Positions 1 through 8,057 of a stretch of 15,165 bases of DNA are shown piece after piece. This stretch comes from Gloeopeniophorella convolvens (lineage: Eukaryota > Basidiomycota > Agaricomycetes > Russulales), in assembly GCA_022496205.1 (NCBI GenBank), contig WTXD01000242.1:1-15165 (forward strand), in the 5' to 3' direction. Each line of letters opens with the position of its first letter. The stretch's first letter is position 1. Position numbers and translations under genes: made by a program. A model generated the notes under the pieces. It saw only the letters and a program-made list of their open reading frames with translations, ran no database searches and had not been told where the DNA came from.

Positions 1-1224
1 AGGGCGTGATAAGAGTGTATTCGGCGCGTCCAGAGTGGTGCACGTGCATCGTCTGAGGGGAGCGCGGCGGGGAAAGGAGTGACAAGGATAAGAGGGAGAG
101 AGATCAGTGGAAGGGGAGATGACGAGGCAGCAAGGATCACACACGATAGACTTGTTCGTATGTATCACTCCCACGGGGCTCGAGGCCGTTAGCAAGTAAA
201 AGATGGTCGTCGCGAGTGAGCGCGGCGCGCCCGACGCGTATGGGCTGGGCACCTCCACTCTTGGCGGTCTGTCTCAGCAAAATAGCCTGCGGGACGCGGG
301 CATCAGGATCGTCGAGAGACACAAACTCAGAGGGCGCACGTACCGCCTTCAGGGTGCGAAATCAAGTTCAGGTCCTGGATCAGGTCTGCAGTGCGTGGTG
401 CAGTAGAGTAGCCCATGCTGGTATGGTGCGTGATGGTGCGTGCAGAAAAGGGTGGTGGGCGGTGTGATAGCAAAATCGCGGAGAAAGATGTTATCAAGGC
501 GGGGATGATCGGCAGTTGCGCAGGGCCCTCGATCGGCCGAGTTGCAGTGTGGGCGGGTCTGGCGCCATGGCAGTTGGGCCGCGGTGTTTATACGATGAGT
601 CCCTTACCCCAAACAAAAGCAACACTCAGCCGTGCGTCCAAGTTACGTGGAGTGCGGCGCACTAGCACGCGAATAGAGCCGACTTACCAAGCGCGAACAG
701 GCGCGAACTGCGGATCGTTTCAGGAGGTAATCACAAATGGAGCACTCTTCTGCGCCATTTGCGGAAAACCGGTCTGCGGGTAGACAGCTGTAAGCAGTGT
801 TAGTGACTAGCGATATATGGTAAGCAGCAGGATGCCGCAGCCTCGCGTCTGTCGCCGGGGGCTTCCTAGGTGTTCGGTGCCGTCGGCGATAATAATGTGA
901 TGTAGTACTAGCCTTGCTTCGTCTTTGCGTGTTCGGCGCCTGTGTGGTTGTTGCGATGCGCCGTAGAAGACGCTGTGGGGGTTATTTGATGCGCTATGAA
1001 ACCAGAGGGGTTTTCATATATCCAGCGAGAGCAGGCAAGAGCCCAGTGGGCACGGGCACAGACTCGAGTAACCGGCCGTTATGAGCTGGGAGGTATAAAG
1101 GAGGGTTCAAACGTTCGACGTTCGACGTTCATCGATCTTCTGTGGTCCTGGTTCGGTATGTTGACGCTCCCCGCAATTCCGTTAGAGCAGGAGTGAGCGG
1201 TAACTAAATCATTGTGCAGAGGTC
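1..1224. other. Region without a recognisable gene
   Basis: I see no supported gene here. The open frames are short, overlap on both strands and show no conserved domain. The longest (415-783, plus) ends in a C-x2-C-x4-C arrangement (FCAICGKPVCG) but has no recognisable upstream fold. A 7-bp motif ACGTTCG/ACGTTCA is repeated three times in tandem at 1111-1131. A TATAAAGG string lies near 1094 but leads to no gene. The stretch may be intergenic DNA or a very old repeat. Nothing in it clearly matches the oxidase-unit flanks further right. Confidence 0.5.
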
Positions 1225-1234
1225 TTTTTTTTTT
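1225..1234 (-). other. Candidate 3' A-tail of the LINE
   Basis: Ten consecutive T on the plus strand are an A10 run at the expected 3' end of the minus-strand LINE, about 230 bp beyond the last codon. It is preceded on the minus strand by TATAAATGCTGAC. An A-tail is the usual mark of target-primed reverse transcription. A chance homopolymer cannot be excluded, because I could not find a matching target-site duplication at the other end. Confidence 0.5.
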
Positions 1235-1464
1235 GTCAGCATTTATATTCCGCAACAGCGAGTCCATCGCAAGACGCGGTCGCACTACATATGTAATACA
1301 GTTTCACAGGGTCTGAGTCAGGGTATGAGTAATCGGGCCGGGCGCAAATAGAAGTAGTAATTAGTAGTCAGAGTCCGATCCGCCGCTAGGGCGTTAGTGT
1401 TCCGAGCCGCTTTCACAGCGACAAAGCGGTGGCCACATATAGGCCGTAACCGCGCGTGGGACCT
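1235..1464 (-). other. Probable 3' untranslated region of the LINE
   Basis: This is about 230 bp between the stop of the finger-domain frame and the A-run, with no coding signal. It contains minus-strand CCCTGTGAAACTGTATTA (about 1297-1314), which closely resembles minus-strand CCCTGTGGGACTGTATTA near 11711-11728, possibly a second LINE 3'-end remnant. Confidence 0.45.
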
Positions 1465-1995
1465 TCAGGGGGGTTCCGGGGGCTGAGGGGGCGTGCGGGG
1501 CACCATCAGGCAGCGAGTGGCCTCGATGAACTTGGCCAGTGCGGCGCCCCCCTCCTTTGTTCCGAATATTTTGTGCAGCGAGTAGTCGTGGGCGATGGGA
1601 CGGAGGATGGATCGGCGGGGTTCGGCGTAGAGTGGGCATGAAGTGAGGACGTGTTCGATGGTCTGAAGTGGCGCGTCCGGACAGTCGCATGACGTGCGTT
1701 CTGTCGGCTTCATCATGGCGGTGTAAGCACCGCAGAAGGCGTGGCCGGTGAGGAGGCGGGTGAATGTGGAGATGATGGGCCGGGCCGTCTTTGCCGAGTG
1801 CATGGCTTGGTAAGCCGGTGCAAGTTTGCCGTTAGGCGGGTTGGGGAGACCCCGCCAAGCATCCGATCGCCGAGGAGAGGCGTGCCAGCGTTGTTTCCAA
1901 GCAAACGCGGCCGCTTCCTTGTTGGACATTCGCTGATGAGAGAGAGTATGGGGTTCTCTCTGATTCGGGAGGAGGGGGAGGGAGACGCCGGACTT
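1465..1995 (-). pseudogene. LINE ORF2 fragment: C-terminal zinc-finger region
   Basis: The open frame ends at 1465 and carries LLTGHAFCGAYTAMM followed by a C-x-C-x9-H-x4-C finger (first Cys codon at 1687-1689, last at 1635-1637, His at 1651-1653). In fungal Tad/I-type LINEs this cysteine-histidine block follows RNase H at the ORF2 C-terminus and is thought to bind nucleic acid. The frame joins the RNase H frame through a one-base loss near 1996: just after GNERAD the continuation switches frame and reads LAKSGVSLPLLPNQREP. The first ATG in the frame (1929) is therefore not a true start. The finger itself is intact. Neighbouring frames are LINE domains of the same broken ORF. Confidence 0.8.
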
Positions 1996-2762
1996 GGCGA
2001 GTCGTCAGCGCGCTCATTGCCGAGGATTCCTGCATGCCCCGGGCACCACCGGATTTCCACTGTCAGGTCCCTAGAATGAGAAAGGATATTGTCAATGGTT
2101 TGTTTGAATGTGAGGGAGTATTTCTGGGCCACATGAGGGCGCACAGAGTAGATCGTGTGGAGGGATGAAAAGGAGTCCGAAAGAAAAATGACGCACCAGC
2201 AGTCAGGATGTGACGTAAGAGCAGTCTGGGCCATTGTGCCCTGGCAGCCAGGGCCGCCATCTCCGCATTGAATATGGTGGCGGATGTCCCGAGGGACCGC
2301 GCCGTATTGGCCGTTTCCGCTCCTGAAAGAAGATGGTCGCCCATAACTCGAGTGCATGACGAAGTCCCCGTTCGGGTCAAAATGGGAGCCGTCTGTGAAA
2401 ATGAAGAGTGTGTTCGATGAGCGATCAATGTAGTCGGCTTTGAGCCGGAGTACGTAGGGTTTGCGTGCGTCGCCATGGTAGGTATTTGTATCAATGATGA
2501 GACGTTTACCCCAGTTGTTACCTCGGGCCCATGGGGGTGCGGCTATAGGTTGAGATGTTTGCCTCCTTATGCAACTCTGGTGGCGAGTCGCGTGAGGGTG
2601 TCTGAATGGGTCGGGTGCGAGGGATGGTGATGGGGAGCGGCGGTTGCCGTCTTCCCAGACGCCCCATTCGTTGCCGAGCCGAGTGAGAAGTTGTGATTTC
2701 ACATCTAATTTGGAAAGACGTAAAGCCATGTTGCTGACGAGCATCTCCAGACATAAGTCCAT
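1996..2762 (-). pseudogene. LINE ORF2 fragment: connection and RNase H domain
   Basis: The frame opens with MDLCLEMLVSNMALRLSKLD, the conserved segment just after the RT domain, and continues to an RNase H fold. RNase H removes RNA from the RNA-DNA hybrid during retrotransposition. The catalytic set can be traced: Asp in FTDGSH (about 2391), Glu in FNAEMAALAA (2242-2271), Asp in FLSDS (about 2172) and the His/Asp block WCPGHAGILGNERAD (about 2010-2048). The Glu motif lies in a different frame from the other blocks, so two indels (near 2350 and 2230) flank it. The frame also shifts at entry from the RT (near 2753) and at exit (near 1996). The remnant therefore could not make an active enzyme as it stands. 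Confidence 0.85.
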
Positions 2763-3792
2763 GGGGAGATGCCCACCAGCATCTGTAGGGATTCAGTGGG
2801 CGTCGTGCGAAACGCGCCCATAGTAAGTCTGATGCCATCGTTCATGGCGGTTTGAAGGGAGCAGATGAGGGTTTTTTGTCCTGTGCCCCGGTACCAGACC
2901 AGGGCAGCGTACGTCAGGACGGGGAGGATAATGCCGTTGATGGCTAGCCTCCAGTTGGCGAGGTCTAGGCCGCGGATGGAGTTGCCCAGTATGCGTAGCG
3001 CGTTGATTGAGCTTTTGGCGCGCGCGCACATGATTTTCACGTGCTGGTCGAACTTGAGGGTCGGGTCGAAGTAAATGCCGAGGTATCTCACGCAAGTTGA
3101 CGCGCGTATGATGATGTCAGCATTTTTCTTCGGAGACCAGACTTTGAGCGCCTTAGGTAAGGTCGCGCGGCTCCAGGGTTTCCTAAAGAAGATAAGTTCG
3201 CTTTTGGACTCCTCGATTTGGAGTCCGGCTCGCGTAAGCCAGTCAAGGCAGTCAGCATAAGCGTCTCGTAGTAGGAGTTTGACGCGGGTGAAGTCTGAGC
3301 CGCACGCGAATATGTTACCGTCGTCCATATACATACTAAGCGAAGTGTTCGCCCACTTTCTCCCGATGTGGAGTAGTGGGGATGCGTAGATGATGGATAA
3401 GACGGGTGAGAGCGGGGAACCTTGCGGCGTTCCAACCGCCAGGTCTATCGGGTCGCCCGTGTACCCGTTGAAACGGAGTCTGACTTTGCGTTCTGCGAGG
3501 AACGATCTGGTCCACTCGCAGGTCTCGTTGGAGAAACCTAGATCGCGCATGATCTGGATGGCGCGGTCGTGGTTGATATTGTCGAGAAACCTTGAATGTC
3601 CAAAGAGGAGACATCCGGCGACCAGTCCTTGTTCGGTGGCTGCCTGTATGTCATGTACCATGGCGAGACCGGCGTCCGTGCAGTTGGAGGCATTCCTGCC
3701 TCCGAACTGATTGGTGGGGACGATGCGGTGGGTGCCTATGTCATGGAGGATTCTGCGCGTCATCACTTTCTCGAGGAGTTTGCCGAAGCACT
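2705..3792 (-). pseudogene. LINE ORF2 fragment: reverse transcriptase core
   Basis: This is the longest surviving piece of the LINE. In order it shows the start of the fingers (KLLEKVMTRRIL, QFGGRNAS), a damaged motif A (CLLFGHSRFLDNINHDR, 3583-3610), motif B (GTPQGSPLSPVLS, about 3400-3440), motif C with the catalytic pair YMDD (3320-3331), the CVRYLGIYFDPTLKF primer-grip region (near 3070) and the thumb. Motif A should carry the first catalytic Asp in a DIxGF context. Here that Asp is encoded one base out of frame, between two small compensating indels, so the protein reads GHSRF instead. YMDD is intact. The frame is broken at both ends, near 3793 and 2753. Family membership is certain; activity is excluded for this copy. 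Confidence 0.93.
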
Positions 3793-4441
3793 CTAGTAGA
3801 AGCGATCGGGCGCCAGTTTTTGACCTGTGAGTAGTCAGTCCGGTTCGGTTTGGGAATCATGACGACCATGGCGGTCTTCCATGGTCGGGGGTGGTGGCCG
3901 AGTCTAAGGCACGCGTCAAAGAGTCGCGTGATCCGGGCCGGGTGGAGGGCCCAGACTCGTTTGATAAGATTGTACGCGTGTCCGCTTAGGCCTGGGGCAG
4001 ACCGTTGTGACGCGTCTTTGAGGCAATCATCTATTCTTGTTCGCAGATAGGATGATGTGGTCTCGTTGAGTGGATGGGTGGGTCATCTGGGAACCGAAGC
4101 GGGACTTCAGGGGGAGTAGCGTTAAAGCATCTCCTCTGGAACGCGTCAGCAATAAGCGGAGATGAGTCAAGTAGTCGGCCGTCATCCCCTTTGAGGAAAG
4201 GGACGTTTTTGAGGCGGCGGCCATGGCGCCACTTGGCTACTGACCATAGCGTGTCTATGTCAGCGTAGCCGAGAAGTTTGTTGGCCCATTCTCGTTTAGC
4301 GACTTTAACTTTCTTCCTCATTTCTTTCGCAAGGGATTTGCGTTCTTCGTCTGTTTGCGCCTCCCGGACTAGCTTGACGGCTGCTTGGCACTCAGGGTTC
4401 CACCATTTGGATTCGAACTTAGACGGTTTACGCTTGTTCAT
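3793..4441 (-). pseudogene. LINE ORF2 fragment: endonuclease-RT linker and RT N-terminus
   Basis: From 4441 the frame reads a lysine- and tryptophan-rich linker (KWWNPECQAAVKLVREAQ, then a basic stretch ending KREWANKLL). Equivalent blocks stand between endonuclease and RT in many LINEs. This frame stops at 4031. One base out of register, the expected continuation runs on without a stop: DDCLKDASQRSAPGLSGHAY, HPARITRLFDACLRLGHHPR, WKTAMVVMIPKPNR and NWRPIAS, which are the classic pre-motif-A RT segments (motifs 0 to 2). The switch lies near 4085. Near 3793 the frame changes again into the RT core. The ATG at 4441 overlaps the stop of the preceding endonuclease frame and arises from a frameshift, not from translational coupling. 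Confidence 0.82.
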
Positions 4442-4883
4442 TGATGCGCCGAGGCGGTGTCAATGTCGTAAGTGAGGCTCTCTGCCTCGCCGTCCAGTTG
4501 CCATTGGTTATTGAGCGGGACTGAGTCAGCCGGCCGAATGGGGAAGTTTTCGGCCCATTTGTCGGCATAGTCCGGGTCGAAGACGTAACCGGTGGGGCCG
4601 GGTTCGTCTTCGAAGTCTTCTGGCGACGCAAGTGGTTGCGCGTGGATGAGAAGTGCCGAGTGGTCCGAGCCTAGGCTCGCGGCACGGTCTACGCTGTGGT
4701 TGACGAAAGTACGGTTAATGCGTGCCTGTAGGTTCTCCCACATGAGGTCGATGACAGAATCTCTTTGGTCACCTTCCCCCAGCGAGTCGTGACACCGGGT
4801 TCATTGATGAGGTTGAGGAAGTTGAGTTCCGCCCAGTCCAGTAGGTTGGACGAGTCCTCCGGGTTACCCAGGCGAGTCCCAGG
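4438..4883 (-). pseudogene. LINE ORF2 fragment: end of APE-type endonuclease
   Basis: Only the C-terminal third of the endonuclease/exonuclease/phosphatase fold remains. It shows LLDWAELNFLNLINEPGVTT, a frame change in a G5 run near 4770, then DSVIDLMWENLQ and GSDHSALLIH, where SDH is the conserved C-terminal active-site motif of APE-type nucleases that nick the target DNA. The upstream catalytic Asn and Glu blocks are missing. The open frame that seems to extend this protein upstream to 4955 crosses into the MULE terminal repeat and is a chimera, so I end the fragment at 4883. A GNPED stretch here (4852-4872) also has an inverted near-copy at 11378-11398. Confidence 0.8.
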
Positions 4884-4892
4884 CGTTTTGCC
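4884..4892 (+). repeat. MULE target-site duplication, left copy (CGTTTTGCC)
   Basis: The nine bases CGTTTTGCC lie directly outside the left inverted repeat. The identical nonamer lies directly outside the right one at 8049-8057. Nine bp is the characteristic duplication length of Mutator-like elements. In both places it is exactly 8 bp from the shared ACTTTCCACATCGTTCCCAC core, so the spacing fits as well as the sequence. Confidence 0.85.
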
Positions 4893-4955
4893 AGTCTTTG
4901 ACTTTCCACATCGTTCCCACGCCCCGGTAAGGCGGTCCGTCGGACCACTCTTCAT
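4893..4955 (+). repeat. Left terminal inverted repeat of the MULE
   Basis: The first 31 bp (4893-4923) match the reverse complement of 8018-8048, with 23 consecutive identical bases (4901-4923) preceded by 8 bp of which only AGT agrees. Matching continues in a gapped form to about 4950. It includes a perfect GGTCC-GTC-GGACC hairpin at 4934-4946 that has a counterpart in the right end. Confidence 0.82.
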
Positions 4956-4985
4956 TTCGAACTCAGACTTTATTGTTTTATCTTG

Positions 4986-5000
4986 AACGCTTTTGTCATT
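4986..5000 (-). repeat. Subterminal motif, left side of the MULE
   Basis: On the minus strand this reads AATGACAAAAGCGTT. The AAAAGCGTT core is the same as in the repeated right-side motif (7839-7920), and it faces the opposite way. Subterminal repeats in inverted orientation are often transposase binding sites; that role is inferred here. Confidence 0.45.
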
Positions 5001-5075
5001 TCTTGTATGTAATCAAATCAGTAATATACTATGAGTAATGTGTCTGCACCAGTGTGTCTGTGTCTGGGAGGACGA

Positions 5076-5136
5076 GGGAAGGGGGATGGGGGATGGGGGA
5101 CACACACCTCCTCCTCCTCCTCCCCCTTACCTTCCC
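5076..5136 (+). promoter_or_regulatory. G-run / polypyrimidine block before the transposase ATG
   Basis: Four G-runs (3, 5, 5 and 5 G, separated by AA, AT and AT) at 5076-5099 fit a G-quadruplex pattern. They are followed by a 30-nt pyrimidine tract built of CTC repeats (5107-5136) that stops 4 nt before the chosen ATG at 5141. Fungal core promoters often have CT-rich tracts just before the transcription start. GGGAAGG (5076-5082) and CCTTCCC (5130-5136) are also a perfect inverted pair, so the leader could form a hairpin. Function is inferred from position only. Confidence 0.4.
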
Positions 5137-5140
5137 GAAA

Positions 5141-7806
5141 ATGGCAACATTTGACATCCCTGTCGGTCCCGCGCTCAGTGACATCACACGCCATGCCGGC
5201 CGAAGGCGCCGTACCGATGACCCGGCCACCTCCCGTCGCAAAGGGAGCATCGCGTACGACCGGGAAAAAGGCGGGATGCATTTGGAATGGCTAAATCTTG
5301 ATGCATTCAAAGCCTGGCTTGCTGCCGAAGAACATCAACACGGCGTGGAGTTCATTTCACACCAGACCGAACGCCCGGAGCCATCCGATAGCCCAATCTG
5401 GCTGGAGCGGCGTACCCTCAAATGTTCCCGAGAGGGCTCGGGGGGCGTGAGGTTCAAACGTTACAAGAAGAAGCACGACTGGAATCGGAAGATTCCCACC
5501 AAGCACACGGGCTGCGGGGCGCGCATCACCATCAAACTCTATCCGCACGTCCAGACCGTGCTTGGCAAGTACGAGGCCGAGCACGACCACGAGATCGGAA
5601 ATGAAAACCTTATATTCATCCGCCTCTCGGGCCAGTATGGGAGAAGATCATGGCGTTGGTACACACAGGAGTGGAGGGTAAAGCGATAGTGAGTCACTAG
5701 ATCTAATCATTCATTTCGTTAATCTGACGGCTGTTTAGCTTAAGCAGATCCGCGAATCGACCACCCCGACAGAGCGCGATCATTATATCACTATGCGCGA
5801 TATTAGTCGTATCCGTCGCATCGTCGAGAGCGACGAGATTCGATTCGATGAGAACGACGCGATCTCGGCAAGCGTTTGGGTTGAGCAGCTTCGTAAGGGC
5901 GGAGATCTGGTGTTCCTGAAGGACAAAACAGATCCTGTCCCAGAAGGATCTCTGCTAGCACAGGAGACCTTTGTGCTCTGCATTCAAACCCAATTCCAGC
6001 AATCCATGTTCACTCTACTGGGAGGTGATTTCCTGGCAATAGATGCCACCCACAACACTACACAGTACTCTGGCCTCCAGCTGTTTACCCTGATTATCAG
6101 AGATCATTGGGGCCATGGTACGCTTCAGATTTCATTTCCCTTCATTTCCGCTTAATTTGGCGTTGGCAGGTGTTCCCGCTGCCTGGATGCTGTCATCTAG
6201 CGGCACCCAGGCAACCATTCTCCATTTTCTCAATTTAGTAAAGTCTTGGAACCCGTCCGTTACACCAAAGATCGTCATGACCGATCGCGATCAAGCGCAA
6301 ATGAACGCGATCAAGGTCGCCTTCCCTGGCTGCACAATGCTGCTATGCTGGTGGCACGTCCTGCGTGCGATTCGGACGCATTTCAATACAACCGCGTTCC
6401 CGGAGCTCTGGGCATTGATTCGAAAATGGGTGAGAACGGCCGATCGAGATCAATTCTTCACCTGGTGGGATCAGATCAGAACCGATCCCTCGGTTCCCCA
6501 AAGCATGATCGATTATCTGCAGCTGAACTGGATGACCGTCCTCCCTCAATGGACGGGATGGTCGCGGTTACACCGCACGATCTTTCAAGAGGGTGATACG
6601 AACATGCTTATCGAGGCGTAAGTAGTCTTATCGGTCCGAGATTAGGCAAGATCGGTGCAAATCTAATGTTATATCCCCTAGATATCACCATGTACTCAAA
6701 TCTACTTGGCTGGATGGGAAGCGAAATCGCCGAGTCGATCATCTCCTCCATACCTTGGTGGAGAACATGCTGCCGACGTACGAGAACCGTCACCGCCGCC
6801 AAGGGCTTGGTTTCGAAGGTCCCAACTTGGCTGATGCTCGGCGCGCCAGATCATGAAGCGCGCCGCGGAGATGAAGACCGACGTCCAGCTATTGGACGAC
6901 GGGCGGTATTACGTGCGATCCGCATCGAATACATCCCATATGTATTATGTCGATCTCGGCCGAGCGGCCTGTGACTGCCTAGATTGGCCGCGCATCCGTT
7001 TTTGCAAGCACATCGCCGCCGTCCAGCTGTCGGTCGGTGTGCAGGCGGAGCCAATCAGAGCCGTGGCGCCACTCCCGAAGATCCCCTCGCTGCTTTCGGT
7101 ACTCACGCACACGCCCGAGGTCCACAAGGAGAAATCAAAGAAGATGCTGGAACATGTAATATCCCTGTCTACGGCGCTCCTCAGTGACGACGCTGTGCCT
7201 TCATCTCCGACATCGGTTCGATCGCTCCAGGCGATCGAGTCACACGTTATGGCGTACGACGGCGCGGCGCGCTCAGCGGGTAGTGCACTTCCAGAAAAGG
7301 AGGTTATTGCCCCCAACCAGCACTCCTGGCCCGAGACCGCCGAGCGAATGGGGGCAAAGGCGGCGCAGAAGCACACCAAAAGGCGCCGACCCAGCGACGC
7401 AGCTAACCAACCAAGTGCGACGGAGCGCATCGGCGAGCTGAACCGCAAGGCGCCTCGCATCAAGAACACCGACCCATACGGCGGTGGCCAAGATTCTGGG
7501 AAGAATGCCGCCACCGATGCACAGTCGGCCGCCAACAACATTGCTGCACGCGCCCACGCAGCAAATCCGAATCTCCCACCCCCTCCCTCGCAGCCCAAGC
7601 GCGGCCGAAAGCGAGCCGACGCAACGCCAGCGCCGACGCCATCCGCTCCCCCACCCCTACCTGCGACCCCGCGCATTCCAGCGCTTCCCGCATTGCTGTC
7701 ACACGCTCCTAATCCGGCCCCTATCACGTACAATTACGCACTTAGTCAGTTTCTTCCAGTCCGGCACAATCCCCCTCCCTCCCCCCTACAGCTATTACCC
7801 CCCTAG
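5141..7806 (+). CDS. MULE transposase (FAR1-like zinc domain, DDE, SWIM); frame interrupted twice
   Basis: This is the transposase of the surrounding element. Exons are 5141-5688, 5739-6117, 6170-6617 and 6682-7806; introns are 50, 52 and 64 bp with GTGAGT, GTACGC and GTAAGT donors. The model gives about 833 residues. The N-terminus carries a FAR1/WRKY-GCM1-like zinc cluster (LKCSREG C95, TGCGA C125, EHDH H148 and H150). The MULE DDE core follows, with D285 (AIDATHN), D348 (MTDRD), the family CxxH (C369-WW-H372) and E458 (NMLIEAYHH). A SWIM finger comes next (C556-x-C558-x8-C567-x-H569). The last 260 residues are Pro/Ala-rich with basic, nuclear-signal-like clusters (KRRRP, PKRGRKR). The start at 5141 has A at -3 and G at +4; an upstream in-frame ATG at 5054 would add low-complexity residues. 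Two one-base losses break the frame, near 5631 and near 6847. They are either decay or consensus errors. Family assignment is secure; the exact intron ends are my model. Confidence 0.88.
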
Positions 7807-7835
7807 TACACAGTAGTAGTTAGTACTTAGATGTG

Positions 7836-7841
7836 AATAAA
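7836..7841 (+). terminator. AATAAA polyadenylation signal of the transposase
   Basis: A canonical AATAAA lies 30 bp after the stop codon at 7804-7806, in AT-rich sequence. It overlaps the first subterminal repeat. Position and sequence support it as the 3'-end signal; the cleavage site is not known. Confidence 0.5.
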
Positions 7842-7920
7842 AAGCGATTTGTCATTGATATTACACAGTGTGAAAAGGTGTTGTCATCCCAATTACTCAT
7901 TGTCAAAAAAGCGTTGTCAT
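7839..7920 (+). repeat. Three subterminal direct repeats, right side of the MULE
   Basis: The motif A-run + GCG/GTG + (A)TTGTCAT occurs three times, with GTCAT at 7851-7855, 7883-7887 and 7916-7920. The spacing of 32-33 bp is about three helical turns. An inverted single match lies near the left end (4986-5000). Regular helical phasing suggests a row of protein-binding sites, probably for the transposase's FAR1-like domain; that is inference. Confidence 0.5.
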
Positions 7921-7989
7921 TCACACTACACATGCAATATAAAATAATTTATTGTTATAACCCTAATCCTAACTTACTCGGAAGATCAC

Positions 7990-8048
7990 CGGTGGCCGGC
8001 CGGAAACCGGCCCCGGAGGCGTGGGAACGATGTGGAAAGTACGCAACT
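7990..8048 (-). repeat. Right terminal inverted repeat of the MULE
   Basis: 8018-8048 is the inverted partner of 4893-4923. Further in, GGCCGG-AAA-CCGGCC at 7998-8012 forms a hairpin at nearly the same distance from the end as the one on the left, although the stem sequence differs. Confidence 0.82.
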
Positions 8049-8057
8049 CGTTTTGCC
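8049..8057 (+). repeat. MULE target-site duplication, right copy (CGTTTTGCC)
   Basis: This is identical to 4884-4892. In the second oxidase unit the aligned bases near 11408-11416 read CGCAGTGCC. That is a related empty site, which supports placing the element boundary here. Confidence 0.85.

Larger units (their letters stand above)
1225..4883 (-). mobile_element. Decayed 5'-truncated non-LTR retrotransposon (LINE, Tad1/I-like)
   Basis: Reading the minus strand, the order is: end of an APE-type endonuclease, a linker with a basic/coiled stretch, reverse transcriptase, RNase H, a C-terminal C-x-C-x9-H-x4-C finger, a 3' untranslated stretch and a run of ten A. This is the order of ORF2 in fungal Tad-like LINEs. 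The reading frame changes at least eight times between adjoining conserved blocks (near 4770, 4440, 4085, 3793, 3600/3586, 2753, about 2350 and 2230, and 1996), so the copy is dead. The gag-like ORF1 and the N-terminal part of the endonuclease are absent. The 5' end stops where the MULE target duplication begins (4884). I found no target-site duplication for the LINE. The clade assignment comes from domain order and motif style, not from a tree. Confidence 0.9.
4893..8048 (+). mobile_element. Mutator-like DNA transposon (MULE), 3156 bp
   Basis: This is a complete element. Inverted ends (4893-4923 and 8018-8048, with weaker matching further in) are flanked by a perfect 9-bp target duplication and enclose one plus-strand gene with FAR1-like, DDE and SWIM domains. 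MULEs move by cut-and-paste through the DDE transposase acting on the ends. Subterminal AAAAGCG-type motifs are present near both ends in opposite orientation. The left flank is LINE sequence and the right flank is oxidase-unit sequence, so the element sits at a junction. The intact target duplication and clear domain structure suggest a younger insertion than the LINE. The two ends have diverged, however, and the transposase frame has two indels, so the copy may already be inactive. Confidence 0.92.

Noticed and set aside
415..783. 122-codon plus-strand frame ending with C-x2-C-x4-C
   Set aside because: Two CxxC-like pairs in a short Gly/Arg-rich frame occur easily by chance in GC-rich DNA. 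There is no upstream domain, intron signal or family resemblance.
1092..1099. TATAAAGG as a promoter
   Set aside because: No supported gene follows within a reasonable distance on the plus strand.
4438..4441. ATGA stop/start overlap as translational coupling between two LINE ORFs
   Set aside because: Both sides belong to one ORF2 in the family; the overlap comes from an indel.
4689..4955. 88-codon minus-strand frame as a real gene start for the LINE endonuclease
   Set aside because: Its first ~20 codons are the MULE terminal repeat and target duplication; the frame is open across the junction by accident.
6945..7733. 262-codon minus-strand frame opposite the transposase C-terminus
   Set aside because: It is a Gly/Ala/Arg-rich shadow of the GC-biased, Pro/Ala-rich plus-strand coding region and has no domain.
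7957..7972. CCCTAATCCTAAC as a telomere or interstitial telomeric repeat
   Set aside because: Only about two imperfect units, inside the transposon's AT-rich subterminal region; not enough for a telomere.
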